Positions 24,419 through 32,665 of a stretch of DNA of 64,000 nucleotides are shown here, piece by piece. The translations under genes and the position numbers were made by a program. The DNA comes from RGIG1681 sp964646345 (GTDB taxonomy: Bacteria; Bacillota; Clostridia; Christensenellales; UBA1242). The notes beneath the pieces are model-generated. The model saw only the letters and a program-made list of their open reading frames with translations, did not search any database and was not told the origin of the DNA. The stretch spans positions 124,001-188,000 of the forward strand of contig CAZYDU010000001.1 in NCBI GenBank assembly GCA_964646345.1, written 5' to 3'. Within the stretch, counting starts at the first letter, position 1, and the number at the start of each line of letters is the position of its first letter.

Positions 24419-24625
24419 CTAATCTTCTAAACCAAGCAAATAATCCGTTGTTACACCAAATGTTTTTGCAAGTTCCACCACATAACTCACTTTCGGTTCA
24501 TTAATTCCTTTTTCCCAAAAATCAATAGCCTTTTGCGAAGCCCCTATTCTTTTTGCAAGCTCAGATTGACTTATATTTAACGATTTTCTTAACTCAAATA
24601 ACCTTTGTGAAAACTTATTCTCCAT
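24419..24625 (-). CDS. Small Xre-family repressor
   Basis: A 68-residue protein that is almost wholly a Cro/cI-type helix-turn-helix: LFELRKSLNISQSELAKRIG, then ASQKAIDFWEKGINEP and a final TTDYLLGLED typical of clostridial repressors. No ribosome site is visible before the start. A possible -10 element (TAAAAT on minus) ends a few bases before the ATG, so a leaderless mRNA is likely. It diverges from the zinc-ribbon gene. Two matching palindromes lie in the shared gap. Confidence 0.88.
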   Translation of the reverse strand: MENKFSQRLFELRKSLNISQSELAKRIGASQKAIDFWEKGINEPKVSYVVELAKTFGVTTDYLLGLED

Positions 24626-24635
24626 ACAATTATTT

Positions 24636-24687
24636 TAGTAAAATTCTACTAAATTATGTTGACATAGTAGATTTCTACTTATATAAT
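24636..24687 (+). promoter_or_regulatory. Operator pair and promoter between the Xre and zinc-ribbon genes
   Basis: On the plus strand TTGACA (24659-24664), 17 bp and TATAAT (24682-24687) are consensus. Palindromes TAGTAAAATTCTACTA (24636-24651) and TAGTAGATTTCTACTT (24665-24680) are 29 bp apart. The second fills the promoter spacer exactly. A repressor bound there would block transcription of the zinc-ribbon gene; the first site covers the Xre gene's own promoter region. Confidence 0.8.
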
Positions 24688-24733
24688 TTAGATAGCATAA
24701 ATTTTATGTAATAAAACAAAGGAGAATAAAAAA

Positions 24734-25072
24734 ATGGCTTATTGTTCAAAATGCGGAAAAGAAGTTCATGATGAAGCTGAAATCTGTCCTCACTGTGGTT
24801 GCAGGATAAAAAAAGAACCAATGTTGACATCTAATGATGGGAAAAACCTAGTTAGATTTCTTTTAACTTTCTTTTTAGGCTTTATCGGCAGTTTTATTAT
24901 CAATCACACAAACCTAAAACCTATCGGTTGGAAATCTAGAACCATGGCTTACCTTTTCCTATCACTGATAACATTTAACATTTACAGTTTAGTTGCATCA
25001 ATTTGCAATTTTACATTCAACCCAAACCAATCATCAAACATCGGTTATTTTGCAGTAAAAGAATTTAACTAA
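24734..25072 (+). CDS. Zinc-ribbon membrane protein
   Basis: A 112-residue protein. The N-terminus is a zinc ribbon with two C-x2-C pairs (CSKCG at residue 4, CPHCG at residue 18). Two hydrophobic segments follow (about residues 41-60 and 72-92), so it is a small membrane protein with a cytoplasmic or ribbon-bearing head. Such zinc-ribbon heads are frequent in clostridial membrane proteins of unknown role. AAAGGAG precedes the start. Expression is probably controlled by the divergent Xre repressor through the operator inside its promoter. Confidence 0.75.
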   Translation: MAYCSKCGKEVHDEAEICPHCGCRIKKEPMLTSNDGKNLVRFLLTFFLGFIGSFIINHTNLKPIGWKSRTMAYLFLSLITFNIYSLVASICNFTFNPNQSSNIGYFAVKEFN

Positions 25073-25075
25073 ACA

Positions 25076-25112
25076 CAAAACAGCTTAAGATTAATTCTCA
25101 AGCTGTTTTGTG
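25076..25112. terminator. Bidirectional terminator, second copy of the duplicated hairpin
   Basis: The same stem and loop as at 24380-24412 (ACAGCTT ... AAGCTGT with identical 15-base interior). It follows the zinc-ribbon gene on plus and the alcohol dehydrogenase gene on minus. Confidence 0.9.
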
Positions 25113-25120
25113 TTTGTATT

Positions 25121-26332
25121 TTATTGTTTTTCTAATCCACCGATTTTGTAATACATTTCTTTTAATTCTCGTTTACCCATAAGTTTTGGAACTGGATACA
25201 ATGGATTTGCTTCCGACTCCGCATGACTTGCAAGCTCGTCAATGTCGTTTTTATTTATCATATCAAGCGTTTTTGGAATATTAAAGTGCTCATTGGCTTT
25301 TTCAATCCAATTTATAAATTTTTCAGTGGCGGTTTTGTTATCATCGCCATTTTCTGCAATTCCAGAAATTTTAGCAAGTTTCGATAACTTTTTCTCTATA
25401 GTTTCCCCGTACTCTTTTAAAAAGTAAGGCAAGATTATCGCATTAGCCAAGCCGTGAGCTACGCCATACCTTCCACCAAGCGAATGTGCGACAGCGTGAA
25501 CATAGCCAACATACGATTTTGTAAACGCTAGACCGGCCTTGTATGAAGCAACAAGCATATTTTGTCTTGCTTCTGCATTCCCGCCATTATCGTAAGCTGT
25601 TTTTAAATTTTCCACAATTAACTTAACTGCCTGCTCTGAATTTTTTTTAGTTGACCTTGTGGTACTTCTACCAATATAAGCTTCAACTGCATGAGTTAAT
25701 GCGTCCATGCCAGTTGTTGCGGTTATAAATTTTGGTAAACCTAAAGTTACATGGAAATCAAGAACTGCAAAGTGCGGAATTAGATTAAAATCATTGACCG
25801 GGTACTTATGATGCGTTTGTTCATCAGTAATAACCGCCGCTATTGTGGTTTCGCTACCAGTTCCCGCAGTTGTCGGAACAGCAATCAAAAGTGGCAGTTT
25901 TTTTCTAATTTTCAAAAGTCCTTTCATTTGTTGCACGGATTGTTTTGGCTTCACCACCCTTGCACCGATAATTTTTGCACAATCCATAACCGAGCCCCCG
26001 CCAAAAGCAATAATTGTTTTGCAATCATTCTCAATAAAAACTTTCAAACCATCTTCAATATTCTTTATCGTTGGATTCGGTATAACTTCATCAAAAACAG
26101 ACAATTTTACACCAGACTTTTCAATATCTTTTTCTAAAGTCTTAGTGAGCCCCAATCCACGAATAGATTTATCAGTCACCAAAAGAACAGAGGGAACTTT
26201 TTTACTTTCCAATATTTTTACAACACCAGACAAGCTATCCATCAACCTTGGCTCACGATATGGCATAAATGGAATTGCAATTTTCATGATACCCTGATAC
26301 ATTCTACAATAAATTTTTTTAAATAAATTCAT
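25121..26332 (-). CDS. Iron-containing alcohol dehydrogenase
   Basis: A 403-residue group III (iron-dependent) alcohol dehydrogenase. The NAD-binding loop is FGGGSVMDCAK (about residue 109), followed by VPTTAGTGSETT. The metal-binding region is GMDALTHAVEAY and HAVAHSLGGRYGVAHG, with the conserved Asp and three His ligands. Likely role is interconversion of an alcohol and aldehyde in fermentation; butanol-type or 1,3-propanediol-type substrate cannot be told apart. The N-terminal 20 residues are longer than in most relatives. No clear ribosome site distinguishes an alternative start. It stands alone, with the duplicated terminator downstream. Confidence 0.92.
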   Translation of the reverse strand: MNLFKKIYCRMYQGIMKIAIPFMPYREPRLMDSLSGVVKILESKKVPSVLLVTDKSIRGLGLTKTLEKDIEKSGVKLSVFDEVIPNPTIKNIEDGLKVFIENDCKTIIAFGGGSVMDCAKIIGARVVKPKQSVQQMKGLLKIRKKLPLLIAVPTTAGTGSETTIAAVITDEQTHHKYPVNDFNLIPHFAVLDFHVTLGLPKFITATTGMDALTHAVEAYIGRSTTRSTKKNSEQAVKLIVENLKTAYDNGGNAEARQNMLVASYKAGLAFTKSYVGYVHAVAHSLGGRYGVAHGLANAIILPYFLKEYGETIEKKLSKLAKISGIAENGDDNKTATEKFINWIEKANEHFNIPKTLDMINKNDIDELASHAESEANPLYPVPKLMGKRELKEMYYKIGGLEKQ

Positions 26333-26498
26333 AATATCTCCATAAAATTAAACTAATATTATTCCGTTGAAAAACTTTAGTAACCATTTTTATTTTATCA
26401 AATAGATAAAATTTTAGCAATAAAATAAAATATCAAATTAATTTACATAGACCTTACATTTATGTTAGAATAATTTTATTAAAACAAAAGAGAAATTT

Positions 26499-27050
26499 AT
26501 GAAGAAAATTAAATCATTAATTAGTATGACCTTGTGCATTATTCTTGTGCTTTTTATTTCGGGTTGCAAAAATAAAGACGACAAAGAAAAATACAAAGAA
26601 CTTTATGGTATAGCAATTTATCAAATGACAAACGAAAATAAAAATTGGTCAACTTATTCAAAAAAGACGAGCAAACTTTCAAATTTAATAACAACCACAA
26701 ACGGAGAAATTGTTTACAACGAAGACCCAGGATTTCTATTTTATATTTATTCAAAAAGTGAAATAACAGCAGATTTATCAGCTAATGAATTTCTATCAAA
26801 CACAACAATAAACTCTCCAACCATTTCAGATAAAACTTTGATATTTGAAATGGAAAAAATCAAAGAAAGCTCTCAAATCTTAATTTGCTATATTTACAAA
26901 AATAAAGATAATTTTACTCTAGAATTTATTCAGAAAGAAAACACTATTCCTGATACTAATGAAACTATTGAACTTGAAATCAACAACCCAAACTTTTCAA
27001 AAATTAAACTAAACCTATTAATAAATATTTCAATCAAAAATGAATACTAG
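26499..27050 (+). CDS. Small lipoprotein of unknown function
   Basis: A 183-residue protein with a classical lipoprotein signal: KKIKSLISM, a hydrophobic core LCIILVLFI, and the lipobox SGC (cysteine at about 24), followed by a charged linker KNKDDKEKYKEL. The mature part is hydrophilic, beta-rich and without a motif I recognise. GAG precedes the start weakly. It ends in the terminator at 27044-27072 and is a single-gene unit. Confidence 0.7.
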   Translation: MKKIKSLISMTLCIILVLFISGCKNKDDKEKYKELYGIAIYQMTNENKNWSTYSKKTSKLSNLITTTNGEIVYNEDPGFLFYIYSKSEITADLSANEFLSNTTINSPTISDKTLIFEMEKIKESSQILICYIYKNKDNFTLEFIQKENTIPDTNETIELEINNPNFSKIKLNLLINISIKNEY

Positions 27051-27072
27051 GAAAATATCCTAGTATTTTTTT
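27044..27072. terminator. Terminator between the small lipoprotein and the amidohydrolase-like gene
   Basis: ATACTAGGA (27044-27052) and TCCTAGTAT (27058-27066) form a nine-pair stem followed by seven T on plus. The stem includes the lipoprotein stop codon and also lies just past the stop of the convergent gene. Confidence 0.9.
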
Positions 27073-28330
27073 ATTCTTCTATTAATTCAGTTTTCTTAAT
27101 TAAAAATTTATCATCAAAAATGTTTTTATCACAAATAAAAAATTTCGACTGTTTTTGGTTTTCAATTTCACCTTTTGTATCAGTATCAAAACAAATAAAG
27201 GCAGAATTATTATAAATTAATTTTTGGATTAAATTTGTATAATTTTGATTGTTTTTATTGTTTTTTAACATTTTTAGATTAAAAATACGTTTTTGTTTTT
27301 TGTACATATTTATTGTATTATTTAAATAATTATCCAAAAAATCGTCATTTCTTAAAATAAATCTAATATCATTTTTTATTAATTTATCAAACTTATAAAA
27401 ACAAGCTCTGCGAGACAAACCTAAAAATTTCTTGATAGTTTTTTGATTATCACTATCTAGATTTTCAATTAATAACGTTGCATCAACATGTTTTAATTTT
27501 GAATAAGATTTTTCTGGAGTAAAACCAGACGAATAAAACACCGGTCTATAAAAATTGGTAATATTATCTTTAGATTCCAATTCTTCAAGCACAGTCAAAA
27601 CTTCTTGCATTGACTTGTCGCCATGTGTTTCAAAAATTATTTGTTTCTTTTCTTCCAGTGCTGTTTTTAATAAAAAATAAAGTTGTTCGCCGTAAATATT
27701 GCCAATACCACAATGTAATTTTGTTCCTGAATATGGTTTAGTTAGCCAAGCTTTTAACTCTTGAATTTTACCATCCACCTTCAAATAATATCCACCGAGT
27801 CTAAAGTGGTTTTTATATTTTCTATAGGTCACACAATTATCGTCCATAACTTGTTTCGAATCAAACAAATCAACATATGCAACAACATCAAGTTTAAGAC
27901 TTTTTTCTTCGGACATCTTTTTCCAAAAAGCAAATTCTTTTTTATCAATATCAAATTCTGAAATAGTAGCAATACCTTGTTCAATATATTTTTTTTCAAG
28001 TTTCAAATATTCTTTTTTATAATTTTCAAAATTTGCAAAATTATCATAATTTTCATTAATATCAGCGGATATTTGGAAATTTTTTCCTTTATTTGCGTTT
28101 TTTATTTTATCATCTATGGTTTTAAAAACATTAACTTTCATTGCAAATAATGTTGGATATACATAATCTCCTTTCAAATCAACAAGTTTCGTTTCTTCAT
28201 TTTTTAAATTTAAAACTTCATCTTTATCGCCAACAAAAACAACACTTCCTTCATTAATAAGCATGCTTGAATGTGTTTCATGATTTTCATTATTGGTTAT
28301 AATATTTCCATTGTAATAAATTTTTTGCAT
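27071..28330 (-). CDS. Amidohydrolase-like protein lacking metal ligands (YtcJ-related, probably inactive)
   Basis: A 419-residue protein. The N-terminus YYNGNIITNN ... MLINEGSVVFVGDKDEVLNL ... VDLKGDYVYPTLF is that of YtcJ-type amidohydrolases. Where active members have an HxH metal-binding pair after the P-G-F/L-I-D turn, this one has FAMKVN. Later parts (IFETHGDKSMQEVLTVLE; RPVFYSSGFTPEKSYSKLKHVDATLLIENL) follow the family layout, but the C-terminal metal-binding aspartate region is not recognisable. It is shorter than the usual 500-540 residues. It is therefore a degraded or repurposed relative. The coding frame is intact. It starts 5 bp after the phosphatase gene on the same strand. Confidence 0.55.
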   Translation of the reverse strand: MQKIYYNGNIITNNENHETHSSMLINEGSVVFVGDKDEVLNLKNEETKLVDLKGDYVYPTLFAMKVNVFKTIDDKIKNANKGKNFQISADINENYDNFANFENYKKEYLKLEKKYIEQGIATISEFDIDKKEFAFWKKMSEEKSLKLDVVAYVDLFDSKQVMDDNCVTYRKYKNHFRLGGYYLKVDGKIQELKAWLTKPYSGTKLHCGIGNIYGEQLYFLLKTALEEKKQIIFETHGDKSMQEVLTVLEELESKDNITNFYRPVFYSSGFTPEKSYSKLKHVDATLLIENLDSDNQKTIKKFLGLSRRACFYKFDKLIKNDIRFILRNDDFLDNYLNNTINMYKKQKRIFNLKMLKNNKNNQNYTNLIQKLIYNNSAFICFDTDTKGEIENQKQSKFFICDKNIFDDKFLIKKTELIEE

Positions 28331-28334
28331 TATT

Positions 28335-28841
28335 TCACCTTACTTCAAAATAAACCTTAGCACAATTTGATAATCTATAGTAATTTATTTCATCTTCACT
28401 AGACTTGTTAAAATATTCTTGCATTGCATAAAATGTACAACTATGTGCAACCAAAATAACATTCTCATTTTTATCTTTATGATTATTAATAATCTCATCA
28501 AAAACATCAAAATTTCTCTGCAAAAACTCTTTGCAACCTTCAGGATTTTTACTACTGAAATTTTTATTTAGATAATTATCATACCATAATTGTTCCTGCT
28601 CATTTTGTGGCTTACCTGACAAAACTTCCCTATCTTTTAATTTATCCAAATACACAACAGGAAGTTTGTACTCATTTTTTAAATACTCTGCAGTCTGTTT
28701 GCATCTGTTAATAGTTGAGCAATATATTTTAGAAAATACATAATTTTCTTTAGCTAAGCACATTAACTTACATTGTTTTTTTCCAAGATTTGTAAGTTCA
28801 TCATTTTCAGCATCGCCATGTCTAACAAACATAATTACCAT
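28335..28841 (-). CDS. Histidine phosphatase (phosphoglycerate-mutase-like)
   Basis: A 168-residue member of histidine phosphatase branch 1. The phosphohistidine motif is FVRHGDAEN near residue 5, CSTINRCKQTAEYL carries the conserved arginine, and ILVAHSCTFYAM carries the second histidine. Substrate unknown; family members range from sugar-phosphate phosphatases to cobalamin enzymes. AGGTG lies before several possible starts; the ATG at 28841 has the best spacing and gives MVIMFVRHG. The next gene, the amidohydrolase-like one, begins 4 bp later, so the pair is probably co-transcribed. Confidence 0.82.
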   Translation of the reverse strand: MVIMFVRHGDAENDELTNLGKKQCKLMCLAKENYVFSKIYCSTINRCKQTAEYLKNEYKLPVVYLDKLKDREVLSGKPQNEQEQLWYDNYLNKNFSSKNPEGCKEFLQRNFDVFDEIINNHKDKNENVILVAHSCTFYAMQEYFNKSSEDEINYYRLSNCAKVYFEVR

Positions 28842-28993
28842 ATTCATCACCTATTTTTATTTTAGTTATATTTGTTTTTATTGTCAAACTCTAATCTCTA
28901 TTAATTTTATTATCTGTAAAATTATTTTTACGAACACCAATTAAACTTTACATAAATATTAGATTATTTCACAAACTAAAAACAAGGTGAACT

Positions 28994-30127
28994 ATGATTA
29001 ATTATTTTAAAAACTTATCCCTTTTCAAAAAAAGATACATTCCAATTTTTTCTGCTATGGCATTGGTTTTTGTTATTTCTATAATTTTAATATTTACATT
29101 GCCAACAATATCACATGAACTCGTAACAAATAAAAATAAAACGTCAAAAAGCGGTTGGCCAATCAGATTATCAGCCCCATACATCGACATGTCTTCTTGG
29201 GTAGACACTAAAAGTGCATATAGTGTCAATGGTGCACCAAATTTAGCAAAACTATATGAAGATTCTGGATTCGCATATTTTAATCTCGGATTTATTCAAC
29301 CAGACACAACCACCCCACTTGAAAGTGACGGAACTATTCGCTGGGGCTGGGGCGGTTATTATTCACTTAGCGAAAAAAATAATTCTTCAAGTCAATATCA
29401 AGGCATTTTAACTTCTCTAAAAAACTTTAGAGCTAAAGGCGGAGATTATGCAATATCTATAGGCGGACAACTTGGAGACGCACCTTGGGTTGTAACACAA
29501 AACCAAACCGCTCTTGAAAATTTTTACAACGATATTATCGAAACATACGAACTTAAACGAATGGATTTAGACATTGAAGAATCCAACCAAGACTACGACC
29601 AAAACCTAGCAAATGCAAAAGCAATCAAAGTCGTTCAGGATAAGACAAATATTGAAATTACATTAACAATCCCCATCATGCCAAGCGGTTGGGAGCAAAA
29701 ACAAATAAATATAATTAATGCCTACTTAGATGTTGGTGTTGATGTAGCACTAGTAAACTCAATGACAATGTGTTACGGAACAGGTGTTAATGCAGACGAA
29801 GATTACGGCACAGTTTCGGTTAGAGCAATAACAAATTCTGTTGAACAATTAAAAACTATTTATTCTAATCACGGTATTCTACTTTCCACCGACCAAGCCT
29901 ACCTTAAAACTGGTGCAACTTTTTCGATAGGATACGAAAGCAATCTATACCCCGTTTTCACAACATCAATGGCATCAACAATTATTGAAGACGCAAAGAA
30001 ACATAGATATGGACTTATCTCAATGTGGTCAATGGGCAGAGACGCCATGCTAACTGAAAATCAAGCAATTTCCACACCATTCACATTCACCAAAGAACTA
30101 AAAAAGTACGAAAATATCTATGATTAA
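28994..30127 (+). CDS. Membrane-anchored GH18 (chitinase-like) protein
   Basis: A 377-residue protein anchored by one transmembrane helix (about residues 17-38), with the rest outside the cell. The domain has the two GH18 signatures: SIGG at residues 155-158 and the catalytic D-x-D-x-E as MDLDIEES (Glu195). The opening WPIRLSAPYIDMSSW also fits bacterial GH18 chitinases that begin PYVDM. Substrate could be chitin, an N-glycan or peptidoglycan-related glycan; unknown. AAGGTG precedes the start. The next gene, 64 bp downstream on the same strand, is a glycosyltransferase, so the two may act on the same surface glycan (inference). Confidence 0.78.
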   Translation: MINYFKNLSLFKKRYIPIFSAMALVFVISIILIFTLPTISHELVTNKNKTSKSGWPIRLSAPYIDMSSWVDTKSAYSVNGAPNLAKLYEDSGFAYFNLGFIQPDTTTPLESDGTIRWGWGGYYSLSEKNNSSSQYQGILTSLKNFRAKGGDYAISIGGQLGDAPWVVTQNQTALENFYNDIIETYELKRMDLDIEESNQDYDQNLANAKAIKVVQDKTNIEITLTIPIMPSGWEQKQINIINAYLDVGVDVALVNSMTMCYGTGVNADEDYGTVSVRAITNSVEQLKTIYSNHGILLSTDQAYLKTGATFSIGYESNLYPVFTTSMASTIIEDAKKHRYGLISMWSMGRDAMLTENQAISTPFTFTKELKKYENIYD

Positions 30128-30191
30128 AGTTTTACTTGACAAGGTAAAAAAAAAGAAACATAATTAAAGCAGAAAAATTTTGGAGAAACTT

Positions 30192-31034
30192 ATGATTAAT
30201 TTGTTATATTGTGGAAATGATAAAGTTTTTGATGGACTTTTAATTTCTCTTTTATCAGCATCTAAAAACACTAAAGATACAATTCATGCATACGTCCTAA
30301 CAATGGATTTGAGCGACATTGATGTAAAATATCAACCAATAACTGAAACCCATAGAAAATTCATTGAAAATGTAATAAAAAAATACAACAACAATAATAC
30401 CATAACTCTTATTGACATTACAAAGATGTACAAAGAGAGCATGTTAAACTCAAAAAATCTAAAAAACCATTTTACTCCTTATGCTCAACTTAGGCTTTTT
30501 GCAGACATGATTGACGAAATTCCTTACAAAATAATTTATCTCGACACCGACACAATCGTCAACGGAGATTTAAAGGAAATGTTCAAAATTGATGTAACAA
30601 ATTATGAATTAGCATGCGTTGATGACCTATACAACTGGTTGAATCCTTACAGATGGAAAGTTAGACATTATTTTAACTCAGGTGTGCTTTTGCTCAATAT
30701 GAAAAAAATAAGAAAAACTAAACTTTTCAAAAAATCTCGAGAATTAGTCGCAAATAAAAAAATGATTTCACCCGACCAAGACGCACTTAATTTTTTAGTA
30801 AAAGACAAACTCGTTCTACCTGAAAGATTTAACGCAAAGGATAAATATTATAAAGACATTGTTGTTCATCATTTTTGTAACGTAAGAAAAAAACATCATT
30901 TCTTCTTTAGAGTGAAACCTTGGCACGTTGATTTAGTTAAACAAAAAATGAATGCATATAATGAATTGCTTGACGAATACTTGACTCTAAAAAAAGAATT
31001 TGAAGAAAAACTCACAAACAAAAAGACTGATTAA
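30192..31034 (+). CDS. GT8-family glycosyltransferase
   Basis: A 280-residue cytoplasmic glycosyltransferase of family 8. NLLYCGNDKVFDGLLISLLS opens the nucleotide-sugar domain, and the metal-binding D-x-D is YLDTDT (Asp118, Asp120). YFNSGVLLLNM is the typical following strand, and VVHHFCN with VKPWH provides the C-terminal histidine and KPW motif. Donor and acceptor are unknown; LgtC-like galactosyl- or glucosyl-transfer is typical. The frame is open four codons upstream (TTG), but GGAG fits the ATG at 30192. It follows the GH18-like gene and is closed by the terminator at 31018-31050. Confidence 0.88.
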   Translation: MINLLYCGNDKVFDGLLISLLSASKNTKDTIHAYVLTMDLSDIDVKYQPITETHRKFIENVIKKYNNNNTITLIDITKMYKESMLNSKNLKNHFTPYAQLRLFADMIDEIPYKIIYLDTDTIVNGDLKEMFKIDVTNYELACVDDLYNWLNPYRWKVRHYFNSGVLLLNMKKIRKTKLFKKSRELVANKKMISPDQDALNFLVKDKLVLPERFNAKDKYYKDIVVHHFCNVRKKHHFFFRVKPWHVDLVKQKMNAYNELLDEYLTLKKEFEEKLTNKKTD

Positions 31035-31050
31035 TTTCAGTCTTTTTGTT
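31018..31050 (+). terminator. Terminator of the GH18/GT8 unit
   Basis: AAAGACTGA (31022-31030) and TCAGTCTTT (31037-31045) with TTTTTG after. The stop codon lies in the loop. It stands 14 bp from the convergent spoIVA stop and may also serve that gene. Confidence 0.9.
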
Positions 31051-31063
31051 TTGCAATAAAACT

Positions 31064-32542
31064 TTATAATAAAATACAAATAATTCCACCTTTTCTTTCA
31101 TTAACAATCTTTGTTAATGTTTTTCTCATTTTTGTTTGAACATCAGTTGGAAGACCAGCAATCTTTGCATCAATCGATTCTTTTACAAGTTCATTCATCG
31201 GTTTGCCAAACATATTTTTATTCCAAATTTCTTGCTTATTAGTTTCAAATTCATTCATCATATATGTTACAAGTGACCCACTCTGCTCGCCACTCCCCAC
31301 AGCTGGACAAATTTCAGACTCAACATCAACTTTAATAATATGTAAACTCGAAGCTTTTGCTTTTAATTTCAAACTAGAGTTACTACCCTTTGTTACAATT
31401 TCCGGTTCATATAATTCTAAATCTTCTAGGTTAGGAGTAACAACTCCATATCCGGTTTCATTAACATTTTGTAATGCATTTTTAATTTTATCATATTCTT
31501 TTTTAGCTGATACCAATTCTTTTAAATGCGTCATTAATTGGAAATCGTCTTGAATTTCAATATCACAAGCACTACTAATAGTCTTGTAATAAAGCTCTTG
31601 GCTTACTGGAATATCAAAAGTAATCCCACCAGTTGCTAAATTCATTTCCTTTACAGTCGGTGCTTTAAAATCAGAATTTTCAAACAAATCTTCGCAAATT
31701 GTTTGAAATTCGCTAATTTTTGAAATATTTTGCGTTTTTTCTTTTATGTCAGCCATTAAACCAACAATCAATTCATTATCATAATTTAAAGCACGAACCC
31801 ATTTTGGAAGATTGAATCTAAGTTCACTAATAGGAAATTCCATAAGAATATTTTTTATAATCTCATTGATTTCTTCAGCACCAATTTTCGAAATATCATA
31901 ATTTAAAACTGGAACATTGTATTTTTCTTGAAGTTGCTTTGCTAGTTCTAAATTTTCTTCACTATTTGGATTTGTAGAATTTAACACAATAACAAATGGT
32001 TTTTGTGAAGCTTTCAATTCTTCAACAACTCTTTCTTCAGCTTTTTCATAAGACCCTCTTTTTATATTTGTAATTGAACCATCAGTTGTAACCAAAACCG
32101 CAATAGTTGAATGCTCAGTTATAACTTTTTTTGTTCCAATCTCTGCAGCTTCTTCAAATGGGATTTCTTCATCGCTCCATGGAGTTTTTACAAGTCTTGG
32201 CACTCCTTCATCTTCAAAACCACCAGCACCATCTATAGCATAACCAACACAATCAATTAACCTTACCTTGGCTTTTGCATTTTTCCCAAAATCAACTTCA
32301 ACCGCTTCACTTGGAATAAACTTTGGTTGCATAGTCATAATAGTTTTACCTGACCCCGATTGTGGCATTTCATCAATCGTTCTTTTTTTCTCATTCTCAT
32401 TCGTTATATTATTTAAAATACCAGACTGCATAAACTTAGTGATAAACGTTGACTTGCCAGTTCTAACCGGACCAACAACACCAACATAAATATCTCCATT
32501 TGTTCTTTTTGCAATGTCATTATAGATTTCAAAATTTTCCAT
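31064..32542 (-). CDS. spoIVA: Stage IV sporulation protein A
   Basis: SpoIVA is the ATPase that polymerises on the outer forespore membrane as the base of the spore coat. The 492-residue protein is full length and starts MENFEIYNDIAKRTNGDIYVG. The Walker A loop is GPVRTGKST (residues 24-32). MPQSGSGKTIMTMQPKF is the conserved second loop, DCVGYAIDGAGG follows, and VLNSTNP stands in the TRAFAC position. The C-terminus ends GGIICILL, a hydrophobic end like that needed for membrane or SpoVM interaction. A SigmaE-type promoter precedes it. It stands near plsY-der, as in other Firmicutes, but gpsA, usually adjacent, is absent. Confidence 0.97.
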   Translation of the reverse strand: MENFEIYNDIAKRTNGDIYVGVVGPVRTGKSTFITKFMQSGILNNITNENEKKRTIDEMPQSGSGKTIMTMQPKFIPSEAVEVDFGKNAKAKVRLIDCVGYAIDGAGGFEDEGVPRLVKTPWSDEEIPFEEAAEIGTKKVITEHSTIAVLVTTDGSITNIKRGSYEKAEERVVEELKASQKPFVIVLNSTNPNSEENLELAKQLQEKYNVPVLNYDISKIGAEEINEIIKNILMEFPISELRFNLPKWVRALNYDNELIVGLMADIKEKTQNISKISEFQTICEDLFENSDFKAPTVKEMNLATGGITFDIPVSQELYYKTISSACDIEIQDDFQLMTHLKELVSAKKEYDKIKNALQNVNETGYGVVTPNLEDLELYEPEIVTKGSNSSLKLKAKASSLHIIKVDVESEICPAVGSGEQSGSLVTYMMNEFETNKQEIWNKNMFGKPMNELVKESIDAKIAGLPTDVQTKMRKTLTKIVNERKGGIICILL

Positions 32543-32564
32543 ATAAATTCTTTCTCCTACAAAA

Positions 32565-32593
32565 TTTATATGAAGCCATATTCTTAAATATTC
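32565..32593 (-). promoter_or_regulatory. SigmaE-type promoter of spoIVA
   Basis: On the minus strand GAATATT (32587-32593), a 14 bp spacer, and CATATAAA (32565-32572). These match the SigmaE pattern (-35 (G/T)(A/C)ATATT, -10 CATACANT, about 14 bp apart) known from Bacillus, where spoIVA is a SigmaE gene. GGAG follows near the start. Confidence 0.75.
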
Positions 32594-32599
32594 AAAAAT

Positions 32600-32640
32600 T
32601 AAAAAAATAAAAGATGAAACTTACAAATTTCATCTTTATA
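32600..32640 (-). terminator. Terminator after the SHOCT protein gene
   Basis: AAAGATGAAA (32610-32619) and TTTCATCTTT (32628-32637), a perfect ten-pair stem, then TTATTTTTTT on the minus strand. It separates the plsY transcript from spoIVA. Confidence 0.92.
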
Positions 32641-32665
32641 ATTTTATCTTAAAAAATTCTTTATA

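Noticed and set aside
24378..25112. Insertion sequence bounded by the duplicated hairpin
   Set aside because: There is no transposase, the hairpins are in direct rather than inverted orientation, and the enclosed genes are a repressor and a membrane protein.
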